From positions 25,007 through 89,006 of the forward strand of contig NZ_CAMVPU010000013.1 in assembly GCF_947169445.1 (NCBI RefSeq): DNA of 64,000 nt, read 5' to 3'. Shown one piece after another: positions 26,725-36,311 of this stretch. The position numbers were made by a program, and so were the translations under genes. Source of the DNA: an uncultured Butyrivibrio sp. Its GTDB lineage: Bacteria; Bacillota; Clostridia; Lachnospirales; Lachnospiraceae. The stretch's first letter is position 1. Each line of letters opens with the position of its first letter. The notes below the pieces were generated by a model that was given only the letters and a program-made list of their open reading frames with translations, had not been told where the DNA came from and ran no database searches.

Positions 26725-27873
26725 TTACAATTCATCAATGATTTCTAAAAGTCTTCTGGCGCAATTATCCCAAGAAAATGATTGCAGTACCTTTTCTCTT
26801 CCCCTATTGGCCACTTCTTCATTTGAGAGGTATTTTCTTATCCGCTCAGGTATTCGTTCAATCTCTTTTAAAGAAAACAGAACAATTTCCTCCCCGTCAG
26901 TAAAATTCTCCCGCAGTGCAGGCGTTTGATCCGACAAAGCTATGCTCCCTGCCATCATTGAATCAAGGACTCGTTCCGTTATACTGTCCTTATGCCAGGT
27001 CATTACATTCAGACTCATTTTTGAAGAATTGTATATTTCAGAAATTTTATCAGAAGTTACTTCCGGGTGTATTCTCAGATTGCTGTTATTTGCAAAAGTA
27101 GCTTCTTTCCAACTATCTCCAAATACATCTATAGTTATTCCGCTGTCCACAATGCGTTCTATAATTTTTTGCCGAAAATAACGCGCTACTCCTCTGCTAG
27201 CAAGCCTGTGAACTTTTGAAAATTCCTGAGCAAATTGATCATCTGTAAGATGAGCGCCAAGTTTTTCAAGAACTATTTCAAAAGCTTCCTCAGCAGTATA
27301 ATCCGGTTCATTCATCAAGAATTTCAGATAACTATCCATTATAATTCTTGTAGTTTCATCAGTCTTATTGAAAGTATTCTCAACTTCTCCGGGCCAATAA
27401 GTTCCCACAAATGATAGGTCGTACTTTCTTTCTGAAAAAGGCATTACATCATCTATATGTTTTCCGCCGGGAGGAAGATAAAAAGCTTGTAGCTGCTTAT
27501 AATATCTATTAATATACTTCACATATGACCTGTCCTGTGTAAGAATATAGTAATCTTTAGGAACCTTCTGAACGTATCTGTAATAAAAGGCAGGATGATC
27601 AGTCCAATAATTAAACTTAGGGCCATAGAAATGATCAAAAACAAAGTCTCCATTTGGGAGAACCATATAAAAGATATTTTCCATAAATGCTATAACAGCT
27701 TTGTAATGCTTATCAATATACGGCTCAACTTCATCTTCCTTTGGATCTAGATATATAACATTCTCTCCTGCTGCCATCAAGGCATTCCTTAACTGCTGAC
27801 TATACTCCGTCATTATCCCATAGCATAACGATTCATCACCTTTAAAAAGCAGTATCGGAAGCTTATTATCCAT
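26725..27873 (-). CDS. Divergent CgeB-like glycosyltransferase
   Basis: A 382-residue GT-B protein more distant from the other CgeB-like copies. It starts LPILLFKGDESLCYGIMTEYSQQLRNAL, has HFYGPKFNYWTDHPAFYYRYVQKVPKDYYILTQDRSYVKYINRYY in the N-terminal half, RKYDLSFVGTYWPGEVENTF in the middle, and NSSKMSLNVMTWHKDSITERVLDSMMAGSIALSDQTPALRENF at the C-terminal glycosyltransferase motif. ALSDQTP replaces the usual LLSNYQ. It probably uses a different donor or acceptor. It is between the 1280-residue protein and the CgeB-like gene at 25491, with 50-60 base gaps. Confidence 0.85.
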   Translation of the reverse strand: MDNKLPILLFKGDESLCYGIMTEYSQQLRNALMAAGENVIYLDPKEDEVEPYIDKHYKAVIAFMENIFYMVLPNGDFVFDHFYGPKFNYWTDHPAFYYRYVQKVPKDYYILTQDRSYVKYINRYYKQLQAFYLPPGGKHIDDVMPFSERKYDLSFVGTYWPGEVENTFNKTDETTRIIMDSYLKFLMNEPDYTAEEAFEIVLEKLGAHLTDDQFAQEFSKVHRLASRGVARYFRQKIIERIVDSGITIDVFGDSWKEATFANNSNLRIHPEVTSDKISEIYNSSKMSLNVMTWHKDSITERVLDSMMAGSIALSDQTPALRENFTDGEEIVLFSLKEIERIPERIRKYLSNEEVANRGREKVLQSFSWDNCARRLLEIIDEL

Positions 27874-27937
27874 ATATGATATAACCTCTATTCATCCTAT
27901 CAATCCTCCTGCTATCACACAGAAAGCAAACTTATAC

Positions 27938-30900
27938 TTAGAATCTGTCGTTAATAATCCTCACAATTTCTCCGGCGATTTTGTAGTATACATTCCGACT
28001 AAAATGATTTATGCAGTACTCAAAATCATTCTGAGAATGTATAAAATCGGTAATATTGATCGTATGCATTCTTTCATGATCTTCCGCAAACTCCTGTAAA
28101 ATAGGATTGTAGGCTCTATAGATATCCACTAATCCGGCATATCCAACACTTTGCTCCCCCTCATACTGAATCTCACTTCCAAGCATAAGGATTATTTCTG
28201 GTCTTCCCTTAACATGGTCATAAATATAATCCAAATTTCTTAAAAGCAGATCTACAGGTGTAATGCCAACAAACTCCCAGTTCTCCGCAAATTTTTCGAT
28301 GATTTCCCTTGTAAATGGAAAATCATGATTAAAATACTCTCCTCGTATGAAACCATCTACATTATCCAAATCTGTCAATGCTGTGGCTTGGCTCGAAAAG
28401 CTGATATATGCTCCCGTTTTCTTATTTTTATACAAGCCAGCATTCAGATCCTGCATTGTACTAAGACATATGATATGGTATTCCTCTTTAAACAGTTTCG
28501 TTTCAAAGTCCCCTTTTATAATAAATGGGACTTCATTTATTATTTCTTCAATCTCCTCATCACACATATGGGCGGACTGCCATATGTGCATAGTATGATT
28601 TTGTCCTGTGGTAGTAAAGCCACGCTCGTTTACATAATTAAACTCAGTAGTAATATTGCCGCCTCTTAGATATGGAATCGTAGAATCCATGTCGCAAGGC
28701 CCCTTCATAAGAATTCTTACTCTTTTTTCCTTTTCAAAATCACTTGAGATTTCATTATCCGAGTCTTCTTTTATCCATGTAACTTCCTTGTTTTTCTCAA
28801 GCGGTACAGAAATCTTGCCCTTTATCTCAAAATCAGGACATCCCAGAAGATTATAGATATACTGCTCAATTCCCATGCCAATTACTCTGCAGGAAAAAAG
28901 AAAATGTCTCATGAATTTCTCACGGGTATTGTAACAATAAAAGCCTATAATTCCATATTCTCCAAACTTATCCTGAGCCCTTATATATGCACAATCATAC
29001 CAGTCATCTGTAACAAGTCTTGTCAGAAGATCTTTATTCTCCCTGTTCTTGGTATAGTTAAGTTGATTGCTGCGTGCTACAAGTTCTGTTATTCTGTCTA
29101 TTTCCTTGAGGCAGTCTTTATTAATAGTAATCCTGATGTCACTGTCATATAAAAACTGCTCATTATTTTCGTAGCTAGTCTTTGCCTGTAACTTTTTCTC
29201 TAAAAGCTTATACTGATCAAGTCTTGAATGTTCTTTGTCCTTAGCTACTGTCTTGGCAAAAAAATTTACCAAATATGGGATAATATCCGGAGTCGCAGTC
29301 ATAAGATCAGTGCAGTGATATTTTGCTTCTTCCAGGTTTCGGACACTATCATCGATAAAAAGAACATTTTCTGCTCGGAGCCCCATATTCTTTATCTTTG
29401 TTTCTATTTGTCTGCCCTTGTCATCCCAATTAATATTATTGAATACAAATAGTTCATCTATCCCCACCGACTTAAGTTCTGACAATACAGGTTCTTCATC
29501 ATTCTTTGAGGAAATGCTGTTGATAACTCCATGATCAGTAGCATTTTTAATAAGCTCCACATTAGACAGTGGTAGCTCAACATCCCCTTCACTTATGATT
29601 CCATGCCAAAAAGTCTCATCCATATCCCAGATGATAAGTTTAATCTTTTCGTATGAGAAATCTTCATAGTCCTGATTCTTGATAATAATAACTGCATCAT
29701 TCCTAAGGACAGATGAAAGAGCATCCATTTGAAGCCTTCCAAGTCCTTCATATATCTTTTTATCCGCAATAAGAATGTCATATGCATTTCTATTATCCGA
29801 GTTCTTAAGTTCCTCTATACTCCTGAAAGCCTTTTCAGTCTTGCTTACTATCTCATAAAGAGTTGGATTGTTCTCGATACCAACAACCTCGCTATTGGTA
29901 AAAAGGCTCCTTACAGCCTTAAGTTCAGATCCCAGACCGCAACCAAGCTGCAACATACTAAATCTAGAATCCAGATTATAAGGAATCTGAGACAGTGCAG
30001 TTCCGCTGGCGTAGCAGTATTTCAATATGTCAAAACCATATTTTTTCTCAAAAAGCAGATGATGTTCATTTAGTAGCTTCTCATAATCAGTCTTAATAAA
30101 GCTTTGACTTCCTACATGATAAATAAAGCTATTGCGTACTAAAAGTAGTCTATAGCCTCTTTTAAGGATTTCAATCGAAAGTGCGTCATCCTCGTAATAG
30201 CCAGGTGCAAAATCCTCGTCAAAACCACCTATTTCATCCCAAACTTGCCTGCGGATAAGCATAGCAAAGCCTGAGAGCCTTACTCTTTCAAGGTAAACCC
30301 CACTCATTGGCACATTATTCTTTTCACCATATTTTATATATTCCTCAACAGATTCAAAGGTAACGTCCACCTGCTGCTTGTTCCCTGCATAATTGGATAT
30401 ACTCCCGACTGCTCCAATATCATCAGCAGAGTAAAGAGCCTGCTTCAAGTAATAAACCGAATCAAATACCAATCTGGTATCATTATTAAGCAGCAAAATA
30501 TCGAACTTTTCATATTCGGTATCCAAAGTGGAAGCCACAGCCATATTGCAGGCTGGTCCAAAACCTATATTCGCAGCATTCTTTATAAGTTTTACATCTT
30601 CCTGCTGCTCAAGGTAGTCCACAACGCCATCCGTTGATGCATTGTCCACAACTACTATCTGGTAACTTCCGGGATTTAATACATCCCTTATACTCTTGAT
30701 ATTTTGCTCCATAAGATGCTGTGAATTGTAAGATACTATTACTATCAGTATTCTCTCTTCCCGGTCCTCAGAATTATGAAAACCTCCTATTGTTACATTA
30801 GCTCCCTGCTGAAGCTGCATATCATCTTCCCATACTTCCTTATACCCATCTTTGTATTCCATCTGAGCCAGCTGAAGCATTTTCTTGGCTGATAATTTCT

Positions 30901-31780
30901 TTTGATATTCAGGATTATCAAAGAAATTCTTGTTATCCTCCCGGACATTCTGCCCCTTTTCAAAAGAAATTGCGTCAAAGTCTCTGGAAAGCCACTCAAA
31001 GTCTCTGTCACAGATAGTATCTTTGTCAAAAAACGAACCTCCTAGTCTGAAGGAATGCCATTCACGTAGTTTATATACGCTTGGAAATCTAAGGGCCACG
31101 AATGTCCCGTAGGTCTCAAATTCACTGAAAGCTGAGTCATATATCTTATCTGGTTCGATACAGTTTATGATTTTCTCCCAAAATTTGGTTCCTGGAATGC
31201 TATCATTCTTTTCAATCTCATCAATGAGTGCCTTCATAATGTCGCACTTCATTAACATATGCTCTGAAATAAAAGATCTCTCTATTACCTTTCTAAAGCC
31301 AGGCAATATCTTTCCCATAGTGTCAAAATACTCAGGATGATGCTCATGCTTAAGATCAAGGTATGGCTGGCCTGTCTCGCCACTGAACATATTTATTTCC
31401 CTACATGGCACGGTATCTCCATCCCAGACCATGTAGTACTCATCCTTACAGCTATATGCATACTGCATCTTCAAAAACTGCTGGTAATACCACCCGGTAA
31501 TACCTCTAGGAAGAGACTCTGAGCCAATTACTGGTTCAAGTTTTTTACTCATGCATGTATGGACTTCATCGAAAGAAATCAATTCATTTTCATCAACCCA
31601 TTTCACATGTTCTTTTAATACTTCGTCGTTAAGGACTATCTCTCCAACTTCAGGAGCTCCTATAAAAACCAGCTTTCCATATTTAAAGTTATCAATAAGT
31701 CTAGGATATAAATTGAGTAATCGTTTACAATCAGAAGGAGTAACAACTATAAGTACATCAAAATGATTTCGATTATCCAT
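27938..31780 (-). CDS. 1280-residue multi-domain protein: DUF6492-like GT, GT2, methyltransferase-like, FkbH-like HAD/GNAT, SGNH-like
   Basis: Five regions can be seen. Residues 1-320 are a DUF6492-like glycosyltransferase-type domain (GITGWYYQQFLKMQYAY, YMVWDGDTVP with a DxD, residues 118-124). Residues 343-585 are an intact GT2 (ILIVIVSYNSQHL, VVVDNASTDGVV, LLLNNDTRL, YYEDDALSIEILKRGYRL). Residues 605-705 begin SMLQLGCGLGSELKAVRSLF, a partial methyltransferase. Residues 712-1000 match FkbH: WDMDETFWHGIISEGDVEL (719/721 Asp pair), VLFIDDSVRNLEEA, ELVARSNQLNYTKNR and DKFGEYGIIGFY, which in FkbH proteins load a glyceryl unit from 1,3-bisphosphoglycerate onto a carrier. Residues 1020-1280 resemble the SGNH domain seen beside FkbH (GPCDMDST, EIILMLGSEIQ, NHFSRNVYYKIAGEIVRII). 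I infer a glycan extended and decorated with an acyl (perhaps glyceryl) group. Confidence 0.85.
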   Translation of the reverse strand: MDNRNHFDVLIVVTPSDCKRLLNLYPRLIDNFKYGKLVFIGAPEVGEIVLNDEVLKEHVKWVDENELISFDEVHTCMSKKLEPVIGSESLPRGITGWYYQQFLKMQYAYSCKDEYYMVWDGDTVPCREINMFSGETGQPYLDLKHEHHPEYFDTMGKILPGFRKVIERSFISEHMLMKCDIMKALIDEIEKNDSIPGTKFWEKIINCIEPDKIYDSAFSEFETYGTFVALRFPSVYKLREWHSFRLGGSFFDKDTICDRDFEWLSRDFDAISFEKGQNVREDNKNFFDNPEYQKKLSAKKMLQLAQMEYKDGYKEVWEDDMQLQQGANVTIGGFHNSEDREERILIVIVSYNSQHLMEQNIKSIRDVLNPGSYQIVVVDNASTDGVVDYLEQQEDVKLIKNAANIGFGPACNMAVASTLDTEYEKFDILLLNNDTRLVFDSVYYLKQALYSADDIGAVGSISNYAGNKQQVDVTFESVEEYIKYGEKNNVPMSGVYLERVRLSGFAMLIRRQVWDEIGGFDEDFAPGYYEDDALSIEILKRGYRLLLVRNSFIYHVGSQSFIKTDYEKLLNEHHLLFEKKYGFDILKYCYASGTALSQIPYNLDSRFSMLQLGCGLGSELKAVRSLFTNSEVVGIENNPTLYEIVSKTEKAFRSIEELKNSDNRNAYDILIADKKIYEGLGRLQMDALSSVLRNDAVIIIKNQDYEDFSYEKIKLIIWDMDETFWHGIISEGDVELPLSNVELIKNATDHGVINSISSKNDEEPVLSELKSVGIDELFVFNNINWDDKGRQIETKIKNMGLRAENVLFIDDSVRNLEEAKYHCTDLMTATPDIIPYLVNFFAKTVAKDKEHSRLDQYKLLEKKLQAKTSYENNEQFLYDSDIRITINKDCLKEIDRITELVARSNQLNYTKNRENKDLLTRLVTDDWYDCAYIRAQDKFGEYGIIGFYCYNTREKFMRHFLFSCRVIGMGIEQYIYNLLGCPDFEIKGKISVPLEKNKEVTWIKEDSDNEISSDFEKEKRVRILMKGPCDMDSTIPYLRGGNITTEFNYVNERGFTTTGQNHTMHIWQSAHMCDEEIEEIINEVPFIIKGDFETKLFKEEYHIICLSTMQDLNAGLYKNKKTGAYISFSSQATALTDLDNVDGFIRGEYFNHDFPFTREIIEKFAENWEFVGITPVDLLLRNLDYIYDHVKGRPEIILMLGSEIQYEGEQSVGYAGLVDIYRAYNPILQEFAEDHERMHTINITDFIHSQNDFEYCINHFSRNVYYKIAGEIVRIINDRF

Positions 31781-31834
31781 ATCATCACCATCCTGCTAAA
31801 AAACACACTTTATAACTGTTTTTTTGATTCATTA

Positions 31835-33295
31835 TCAAATGTCTGAATAATAAATTGATAGCCAAGTTGCATGGGTAAGTCCGCCATCGGAAATGTTACT
31901 GCTAAAGTTCATATATTGCTCACTATATTTAGCCCAGAATAACAATAGCTCGTCTGTATCAATGAAAACCGTGCAGTTCTTTATAAAATGCCAATAATGC
32001 ATTAATAAGTCATCATCTTCTGAAAGCTTTTCTTTATTGATAACCTTTTCATAAAAAGACTGTATCAGATAAGACTCAGGATCCTGCTTTTTTCCTATTT
32101 GCTCTAGTATATTTCTTCTGTCCGCTTCATCCATTTCACAAATACTATTGAAGTTATCACAGGGAACCCTTCCTAAAACTTCTAAATACTGTTCTCTTTT
32201 GACGTCTCCATCGCCCGCTGTGTACTCTAGTCTTTCTGAAATTCCATCTGTACTATAAAGTTTTTTTAAATCCTCCACGCGGCCAAAAGCCATAAAGTCT
32301 GTAATTCTAAAGGGATAGGTACACATGGAATTTTGCCCACCAAGGAACACTATCCGTTCCAATAAGTCATCACAATTAACAGGAAAAGTTCTCAGCATAT
32401 TCTTCATATGCACCAAAAAATCAGGATTCAAAAAAACCTGATCCGTTCTGGTTTTCATAACATATTTGGATTTTTTTTCTTCTGCCTGTTGTATTCCTCC
32501 TAATGAGCTTTTCAGCTGATATCTGATATTCCAAGGGCCGCCATCAGATGGCTTCCCATTTTCCAATATATCTACGCCTATTGTCTTCGCAATAAGTTTA
32601 AAATCCTCAGTTACTTCCCCTTCCCACGTAGACACAATAATTGAAACATTTGGGTAAATCCATCTGTATCGCATCACTGTTTCAAGAGTGAAGTTTCTCT
32701 CATACTTAATTGGCCCCTGAAGAACTACAGATATATCATCATCTCTATACACAGGTAAAAATTTTCTGGTAGAAGTCTGCCACATATGTCTGACCATAAA
32801 CCTGTCATCATTAAACTCTCCAAGATGGTTCAGCTGTGCATACACATTCCCAATATTTGCAACGCCTTCCATAACATCCTTGGGAAGCGATAGTATTTCA
32901 AACCGTAACTTAAGTAAAAGTTTTCCCAAGGATTTTTCTATTCTATCCCTCTGAGCTTTATCATATCCATTACATACAATCCCGTTTAAATCCGAAAGGA
33001 CATCAAACAATATCATCAGCATCTCTTTTAGTTTTTGCTGAATTATTCCTTCAAGAACTCCGTCAATATAAAGATTTGGCTTATATAAGGCACCTTGAAA
33101 AAAGGAGTCTGTAATCAGAGAATTAAGCCTTTTAGCGAGAACATTGAACTCCTGCATTGAAAGTGTCAGTTCACGTATTGCCTCTCTATTGTCTAACGAG
33201 TCCTCGAAAACACCAAATGTCCTTAAAGACGTTATAGTAGTATTGGTAAATGAATCTATAAGCTTTTTCTTGTCGATTGTAGTATATTCCTGCAT
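31835..33295 (-). CDS. WavE-like glycan-synthesis protein, copy 2
   Basis: I place the start at MQEYTTIDKK because AAGGG lies eight bases ahead; an ATG at 33325 would add ten residues but has no ribosome-binding site. The 486-residue product has a helical N-terminal 165 residues and then the WavE signature: SVVLQGPIKYERNFTLETVMRYRWIYPNV, then IIVSTWEGE, YVMKTRTDQVF, RIVFLGGQNSMCTYPFRITDFMAFG and a C-terminal LLFWAKYSEQYMN. It parallels the protein at 15587-16996 block by block. In both loci WavE-like genes sit next to GT2-containing fusions, which suggests that the two act on the same oligosaccharide. Confidence 0.85.
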   Translation of the reverse strand: MQEYTTIDKKKLIDSFTNTTITSLRTFGVFEDSLDNREAIRELTLSMQEFNVLAKRLNSLITDSFFQGALYKPNLYIDGVLEGIIQQKLKEMLMILFDVLSDLNGIVCNGYDKAQRDRIEKSLGKLLLKLRFEILSLPKDVMEGVANIGNVYAQLNHLGEFNDDRFMVRHMWQTSTRKFLPVYRDDDISVVLQGPIKYERNFTLETVMRYRWIYPNVSIIVSTWEGEVTEDFKLIAKTIGVDILENGKPSDGGPWNIRYQLKSSLGGIQQAEEKKSKYVMKTRTDQVFLNPDFLVHMKNMLRTFPVNCDDLLERIVFLGGQNSMCTYPFRITDFMAFGRVEDLKKLYSTDGISERLEYTAGDGDVKREQYLEVLGRVPCDNFNSICEMDEADRRNILEQIGKKQDPESYLIQSFYEKVINKEKLSEDDDLLMHYWHFIKNCTVFIDTDELLLFWAKYSEQYMNFSSNISDGGLTHATWLSIYYSDI

Positions 33296-33328
33296 TCCGC
33301 ATCCCTTTTTCATCTTTACCATCATTAC

Positions 33329-35329
33329 TTATTTAGCAATGATTTTAAACTCTGGAGTACAAAGCAGACCTAATGCGATCTTGTCATTATCATCAAGGTC
33401 TTCAAAATCCTCAGGACTAATCAGCAAAAGATCATATATTCCACGTTGGTTCAGCTGCATCATCTCATCAATGCTTCCATATATTTTTTCCGTTCCCTTT
33501 GCAATATCTGCAATGTCAGTATCAGTCTCTACTCCGTCAGTTCGGGCATTTGGACAAAGACTTCTTATAGCTTTTAAATTGGCTCCAAGGCCACAGGAAT
33601 ATTCAAGAACGTTAAAGTTTTCTTCTTTTCCATATGTAATCTGGGAAATCATATTGGGATCGGCGTAAAGGAGCTTCATTAGTTTCTCTCTTCCACTTTC
33701 CAATGCATTCTCCTGCTCATCCCAGCACTGCCTGTACACAAAACTATTTCTTACGAGCCTAAGTCTATATCCGCAAGCAAGAAGCCGTAACGAAAAGTCA
33801 GCGTCTCCAGCAAGACCATCTTTTTCAAAAGATACTTCAAATCCTCCTACTCTATCGAAAGCTTCTCTTTTGATCAGCAAAGCATAACTCGAAAGACTCA
33901 CTCTCTCCAAGTAAGGGTCTTCCATTAAAACATTATTCTTTTCACCAAAGCTGATATATTCTTCAGGTGAATTAAATGTCACATCTATTTTCTGCTTATT
34001 TCCAGCCAGATTTGAAACACTCCCTGCCGCCCCAACATCTTTAGCCGAATAAATAGCATGTTTTAAGAAATGGATGGAATCAAACAGAACCCTTGTGCCA
34101 CTCTTCAGCACGCAAATATCCCATTTGCTATATTCTGTGCCATCCATTTTTCTTACAGCATCATTAATTGCTGAGTAAAATGGAAGATTTTTATCGGTAG
34201 TAACTATTTTATAATTTAACTCTGACAAAGATTCCTTTATACCATCGATACTTAGCTGCAACATTTGGGAATTTCCGTTATCTACAATAACAAAGAGAGT
34301 TCTGTTATCTACTCCCTTTCCATTCTCAAATCCGCCCTTTTTAACGTTGGCATTTTTCATTGTAACCGGATCATCCGCCCATATTTCTTTATAGCCCCCA
34401 TTAAATTCCATCTGGATTGCTTGCAGCATCTGCTTTGCAGAAAGCTTTTTCTGATACTCCGGATCATTCATAAAGGAATTGCCATCTCCCATCATAAGTT
34501 GGTTCTTCTCGAAGGATATGGCATCAAAATCACGTCCCAACCATTCAAAATCTCTGTCGGTTATTGTTTCTATGCTAAAAAACTGCGCTCCCAGCCTAAA
34601 TGAATGCCAATCACGGAGCTTATAAATATCCGGATATTTGACTGCCACATATGTTCCATAAGTCTCAAATTCACTAAATGATGAGTCGGTTATCTTCTCT
34701 GGTGGAATTGAATTTATAATCTTCTCCCAAAACTTTGTTCCTGGTATACTATCGTTTTTCTCTATGTCATTTATGAGATTCTGCATGATATCAACTTTTA
34801 TCAACATATGCTCTGAGATAAAAGATCTTTCGATAACTTTCCTGAATCCGGGAAGAATTCTGGTTATGGTTTCAAAGTATTCAGGATGATACTCATGTTT
34901 AAGATCAAGATAGGGTTTTCCAGACTCAGGTTGAAACATATTTATCTGACGGCAGGGAATTGTATCCCCATCCCAAACCATATAGTATTCGTCCTTGCAG
35001 ACAGCGCTGTACTGCATCTTAAGGAACTGCTGATAATACCATCCAGTTACTGCCCGTGGCATTTCTCTACCTTTTAAGATATCCTTTAGTTTATCTGCCA
35101 TGCATCTATGAACATCATCAAATTGAATAAGAGTATTCTCATCCACAACCAAAGAAGCTTCAGATATTGCAACGCTAGATTTCACAACATCTGTCACCTT
35201 AGAAGGACCAATAAAGCACAATTTCCCATACTTATAATTGCCTATAAGTCTGGGATAAAGTGGCATTAGTCTCTGACAATCATCTGCTGTCACCACAATA
35301 AGAACGTCAAATTTATTTTCAATGCCCAT
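33329..35329 (-). CDS. DUF6492-like protein with a degenerate GT2 domain and partial methyltransferase
   Basis: The 666-residue protein is a paralog of residues 1-700 of the protein at 27938. Its N-terminal 320 residues are nearly superposable (GWYYQQFLKMQYSAVCKDEYYMVWDGDTIPCRQINMF, and the GFRKVIERSFISEHML block). The GT2 region is eroded: VIVSYNS becomes VIVDNGNS, VVVDNASTDG becomes IVTTDKNLPF, LLLNNDTRL becomes CVLKSGTRV, and YYEDDALS becomes KDGLAGDADFS. The nucleotide-binding Asp and the DxD site are thus lost, so this half is probably non-catalytic. The C-terminus keeps YSCGLGANLKAIRSLCP. It may work through its first domain only, or as a partner of the larger paralog. It is the first gene of the operon. 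Confidence 0.85.
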   Translation of the reverse strand: MGIENKFDVLIVVTADDCQRLMPLYPRLIGNYKYGKLCFIGPSKVTDVVKSSVAISEASLVVDENTLIQFDDVHRCMADKLKDILKGREMPRAVTGWYYQQFLKMQYSAVCKDEYYMVWDGDTIPCRQINMFQPESGKPYLDLKHEYHPEYFETITRILPGFRKVIERSFISEHMLIKVDIMQNLINDIEKNDSIPGTKFWEKIINSIPPEKITDSSFSEFETYGTYVAVKYPDIYKLRDWHSFRLGAQFFSIETITDRDFEWLGRDFDAISFEKNQLMMGDGNSFMNDPEYQKKLSAKQMLQAIQMEFNGGYKEIWADDPVTMKNANVKKGGFENGKGVDNRTLFVIVDNGNSQMLQLSIDGIKESLSELNYKIVTTDKNLPFYSAINDAVRKMDGTEYSKWDICVLKSGTRVLFDSIHFLKHAIYSAKDVGAAGSVSNLAGNKQKIDVTFNSPEEYISFGEKNNVLMEDPYLERVSLSSYALLIKREAFDRVGGFEVSFEKDGLAGDADFSLRLLACGYRLRLVRNSFVYRQCWDEQENALESGREKLMKLLYADPNMISQITYGKEENFNVLEYSCGLGANLKAIRSLCPNARTDGVETDTDIADIAKGTEKIYGSIDEMMQLNQRGIYDLLLISPEDFEDLDDNDKIALGLLCTPEFKIIAK

Positions 35330-35364
35330 TCGCCGGCTCCTTTTGAAAAGATGTTCACATTTTA

Positions 35365-35370
35365 ATTATA
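35365..35370 (-). promoter_or_regulatory. Possible -10 box of the large glycosylation operon
   Basis: The minus strand has ACTATAATTAAA about 35 bases before the ATG at 35329, a perfect TATAAT. The -35 seventeen bases upstream (TGGAAA) is poor. It lies just after the flagellin terminator, so the operon running down to legC likely begins here rather than as read-through. Confidence 0.4.
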
Positions 35371-35395
35371 GTTTATTAATTGACGTTTTTCCACC

Positions 35396-35425
35396 ATTGA
35401 AAAGGGCTTCGGAAACCCGAAGCCC
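35396..35425 (-). terminator. Intrinsic terminator of flagellin gene 1
   Basis: GGGCTTCGG and CCGAAGCCC pair perfectly around a four-base loop, and the minus-strand RNA continues with UUUUC. The hairpin is 55 bases past the flagellin stop. The same stem (GGCTTCGG) ends flagellin gene 2. Confidence 0.9.
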
Positions 35426-35479
35426 TCTTGGTAGCGCAATGTCTGCAAAAGACTGCTTTTACTACATAATTTATGAGAA

Positions 35480-36304
35480 TTAGCCGAGAAGTGAAAGAAC
35501 ACCCTGATTAGTCTGGTTAGCCTGTGCCAGCATTGACTGACCTGCCTGTGCAAGGATGTTGTTGTTTGAATACTTAACCATCTCAGCTGCCATATCTGTA
35601 TCACGAATCTGTGATTCAGCTGCTGTTGTATTCTCATTAACGTTATCAAGGTTCTTGATTGTGTGCTCAAGTCTGTTCTGAACAGCACCGAGATCTGCTC
35701 TCTGTGAAGAAATAGACTTAAGAGCTGTCTTGATAGTATCGATAGATGCTCTAGCAGTATTGCCGTTAGCACCTGTAACCTTAAGGCCGTTAACACCAAT
35801 ACCTGCAGCACTAAGAGAACCGATACTTACCTGAATAGTGTCAGACTGAACATTGTCAGTACCTACCTGAAGGTTCTTGCTTGTGAATGTTCCATCGAGA
35901 AGGTTCTGCTCGTTGAACTTTGTAGCACTTGAAGTACGATCAATCTCAGAAATGAGCTTGTTAACTTCCTGCTGGATATATGCACGGTCTGTTGACTGCA
36001 ATGTATCGTTAGCAGCCTTTGTTGCAAGCTCATCCATTCTCTGAAGCATATCGTGAACTTCATTCAGAGCACCTTCAGCTGTCTGAACAGCTGAAATACC
36101 ATCCTGAGCGTTAGCAGAAGCCTGTGTAAGACCCTTGATCTGACGTCTCATCTTTTCGGAAATTGCAAGACCTGCTGCATCATCTGCTGCTCTGTTGATC
36201 TTGTAACCGGATGATAACTTCTCACTTGATTTAGCCTGAATACCAGTTGTGATTCCAAGCTGTCTGTTTGCGTTCATCGCTGTGACGTTGTGTTGTACTA
36301 CCAT
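35480..36304 (-). CDS. fliC: Flagellin, copy 1
   Basis: A 274-residue flagellin made almost only of the conserved D0/D1 helices. The N-terminal helix is MVVQHNVTAMNANRQLGI, the central LQRMDELATKAANDTLQ to QQEVNKLISEIDR segment is the D1 region, and the C-terminal helix has LAQAGQSMLAQANQTNQGVLSLLG. Residues about 140-200 are a short variable part in place of the outer D2/D3 domains, so the filament surface may be decorated by sugars instead; Ser/Thr are frequent there. The copy at 44982 differs at roughly 23 positions (about 92% identical). Transcription is from a sigma-28 promoter and the leader has CsrA-type sites. GGAGG lies seven bases before the ATG. Confidence 0.97.
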   Translation of the reverse strand: MVVQHNVTAMNANRQLGITTGIQAKSSEKLSSGYKINRAADDAAGLAISEKMRRQIKGLTQASANAQDGISAVQTAEGALNEVHDMLQRMDELATKAANDTLQSTDRAYIQQEVNKLISEIDRTSSATKFNEQNLLDGTFTSKNLQVGTDNVQSDTIQVSIGSLSAAGIGVNGLKVTGANGNTARASIDTIKTALKSISSQRADLGAVQNRLEHTIKNLDNVNENTTAAESQIRDTDMAAEMVKYSNNNILAQAGQSMLAQANQTNQGVLSLLG

Positions 36305-36311
36305 ATTATTT

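Noticed and set aside
35362..35811. 149-codon open frame overlapping flagellin 1 on the same strand
   Set aside because: It lies in another frame of the flagellin gene, has low-complexity Leu/Arg/Gln composition and extends through the flagellin terminator. It is a shadow of the real gene.
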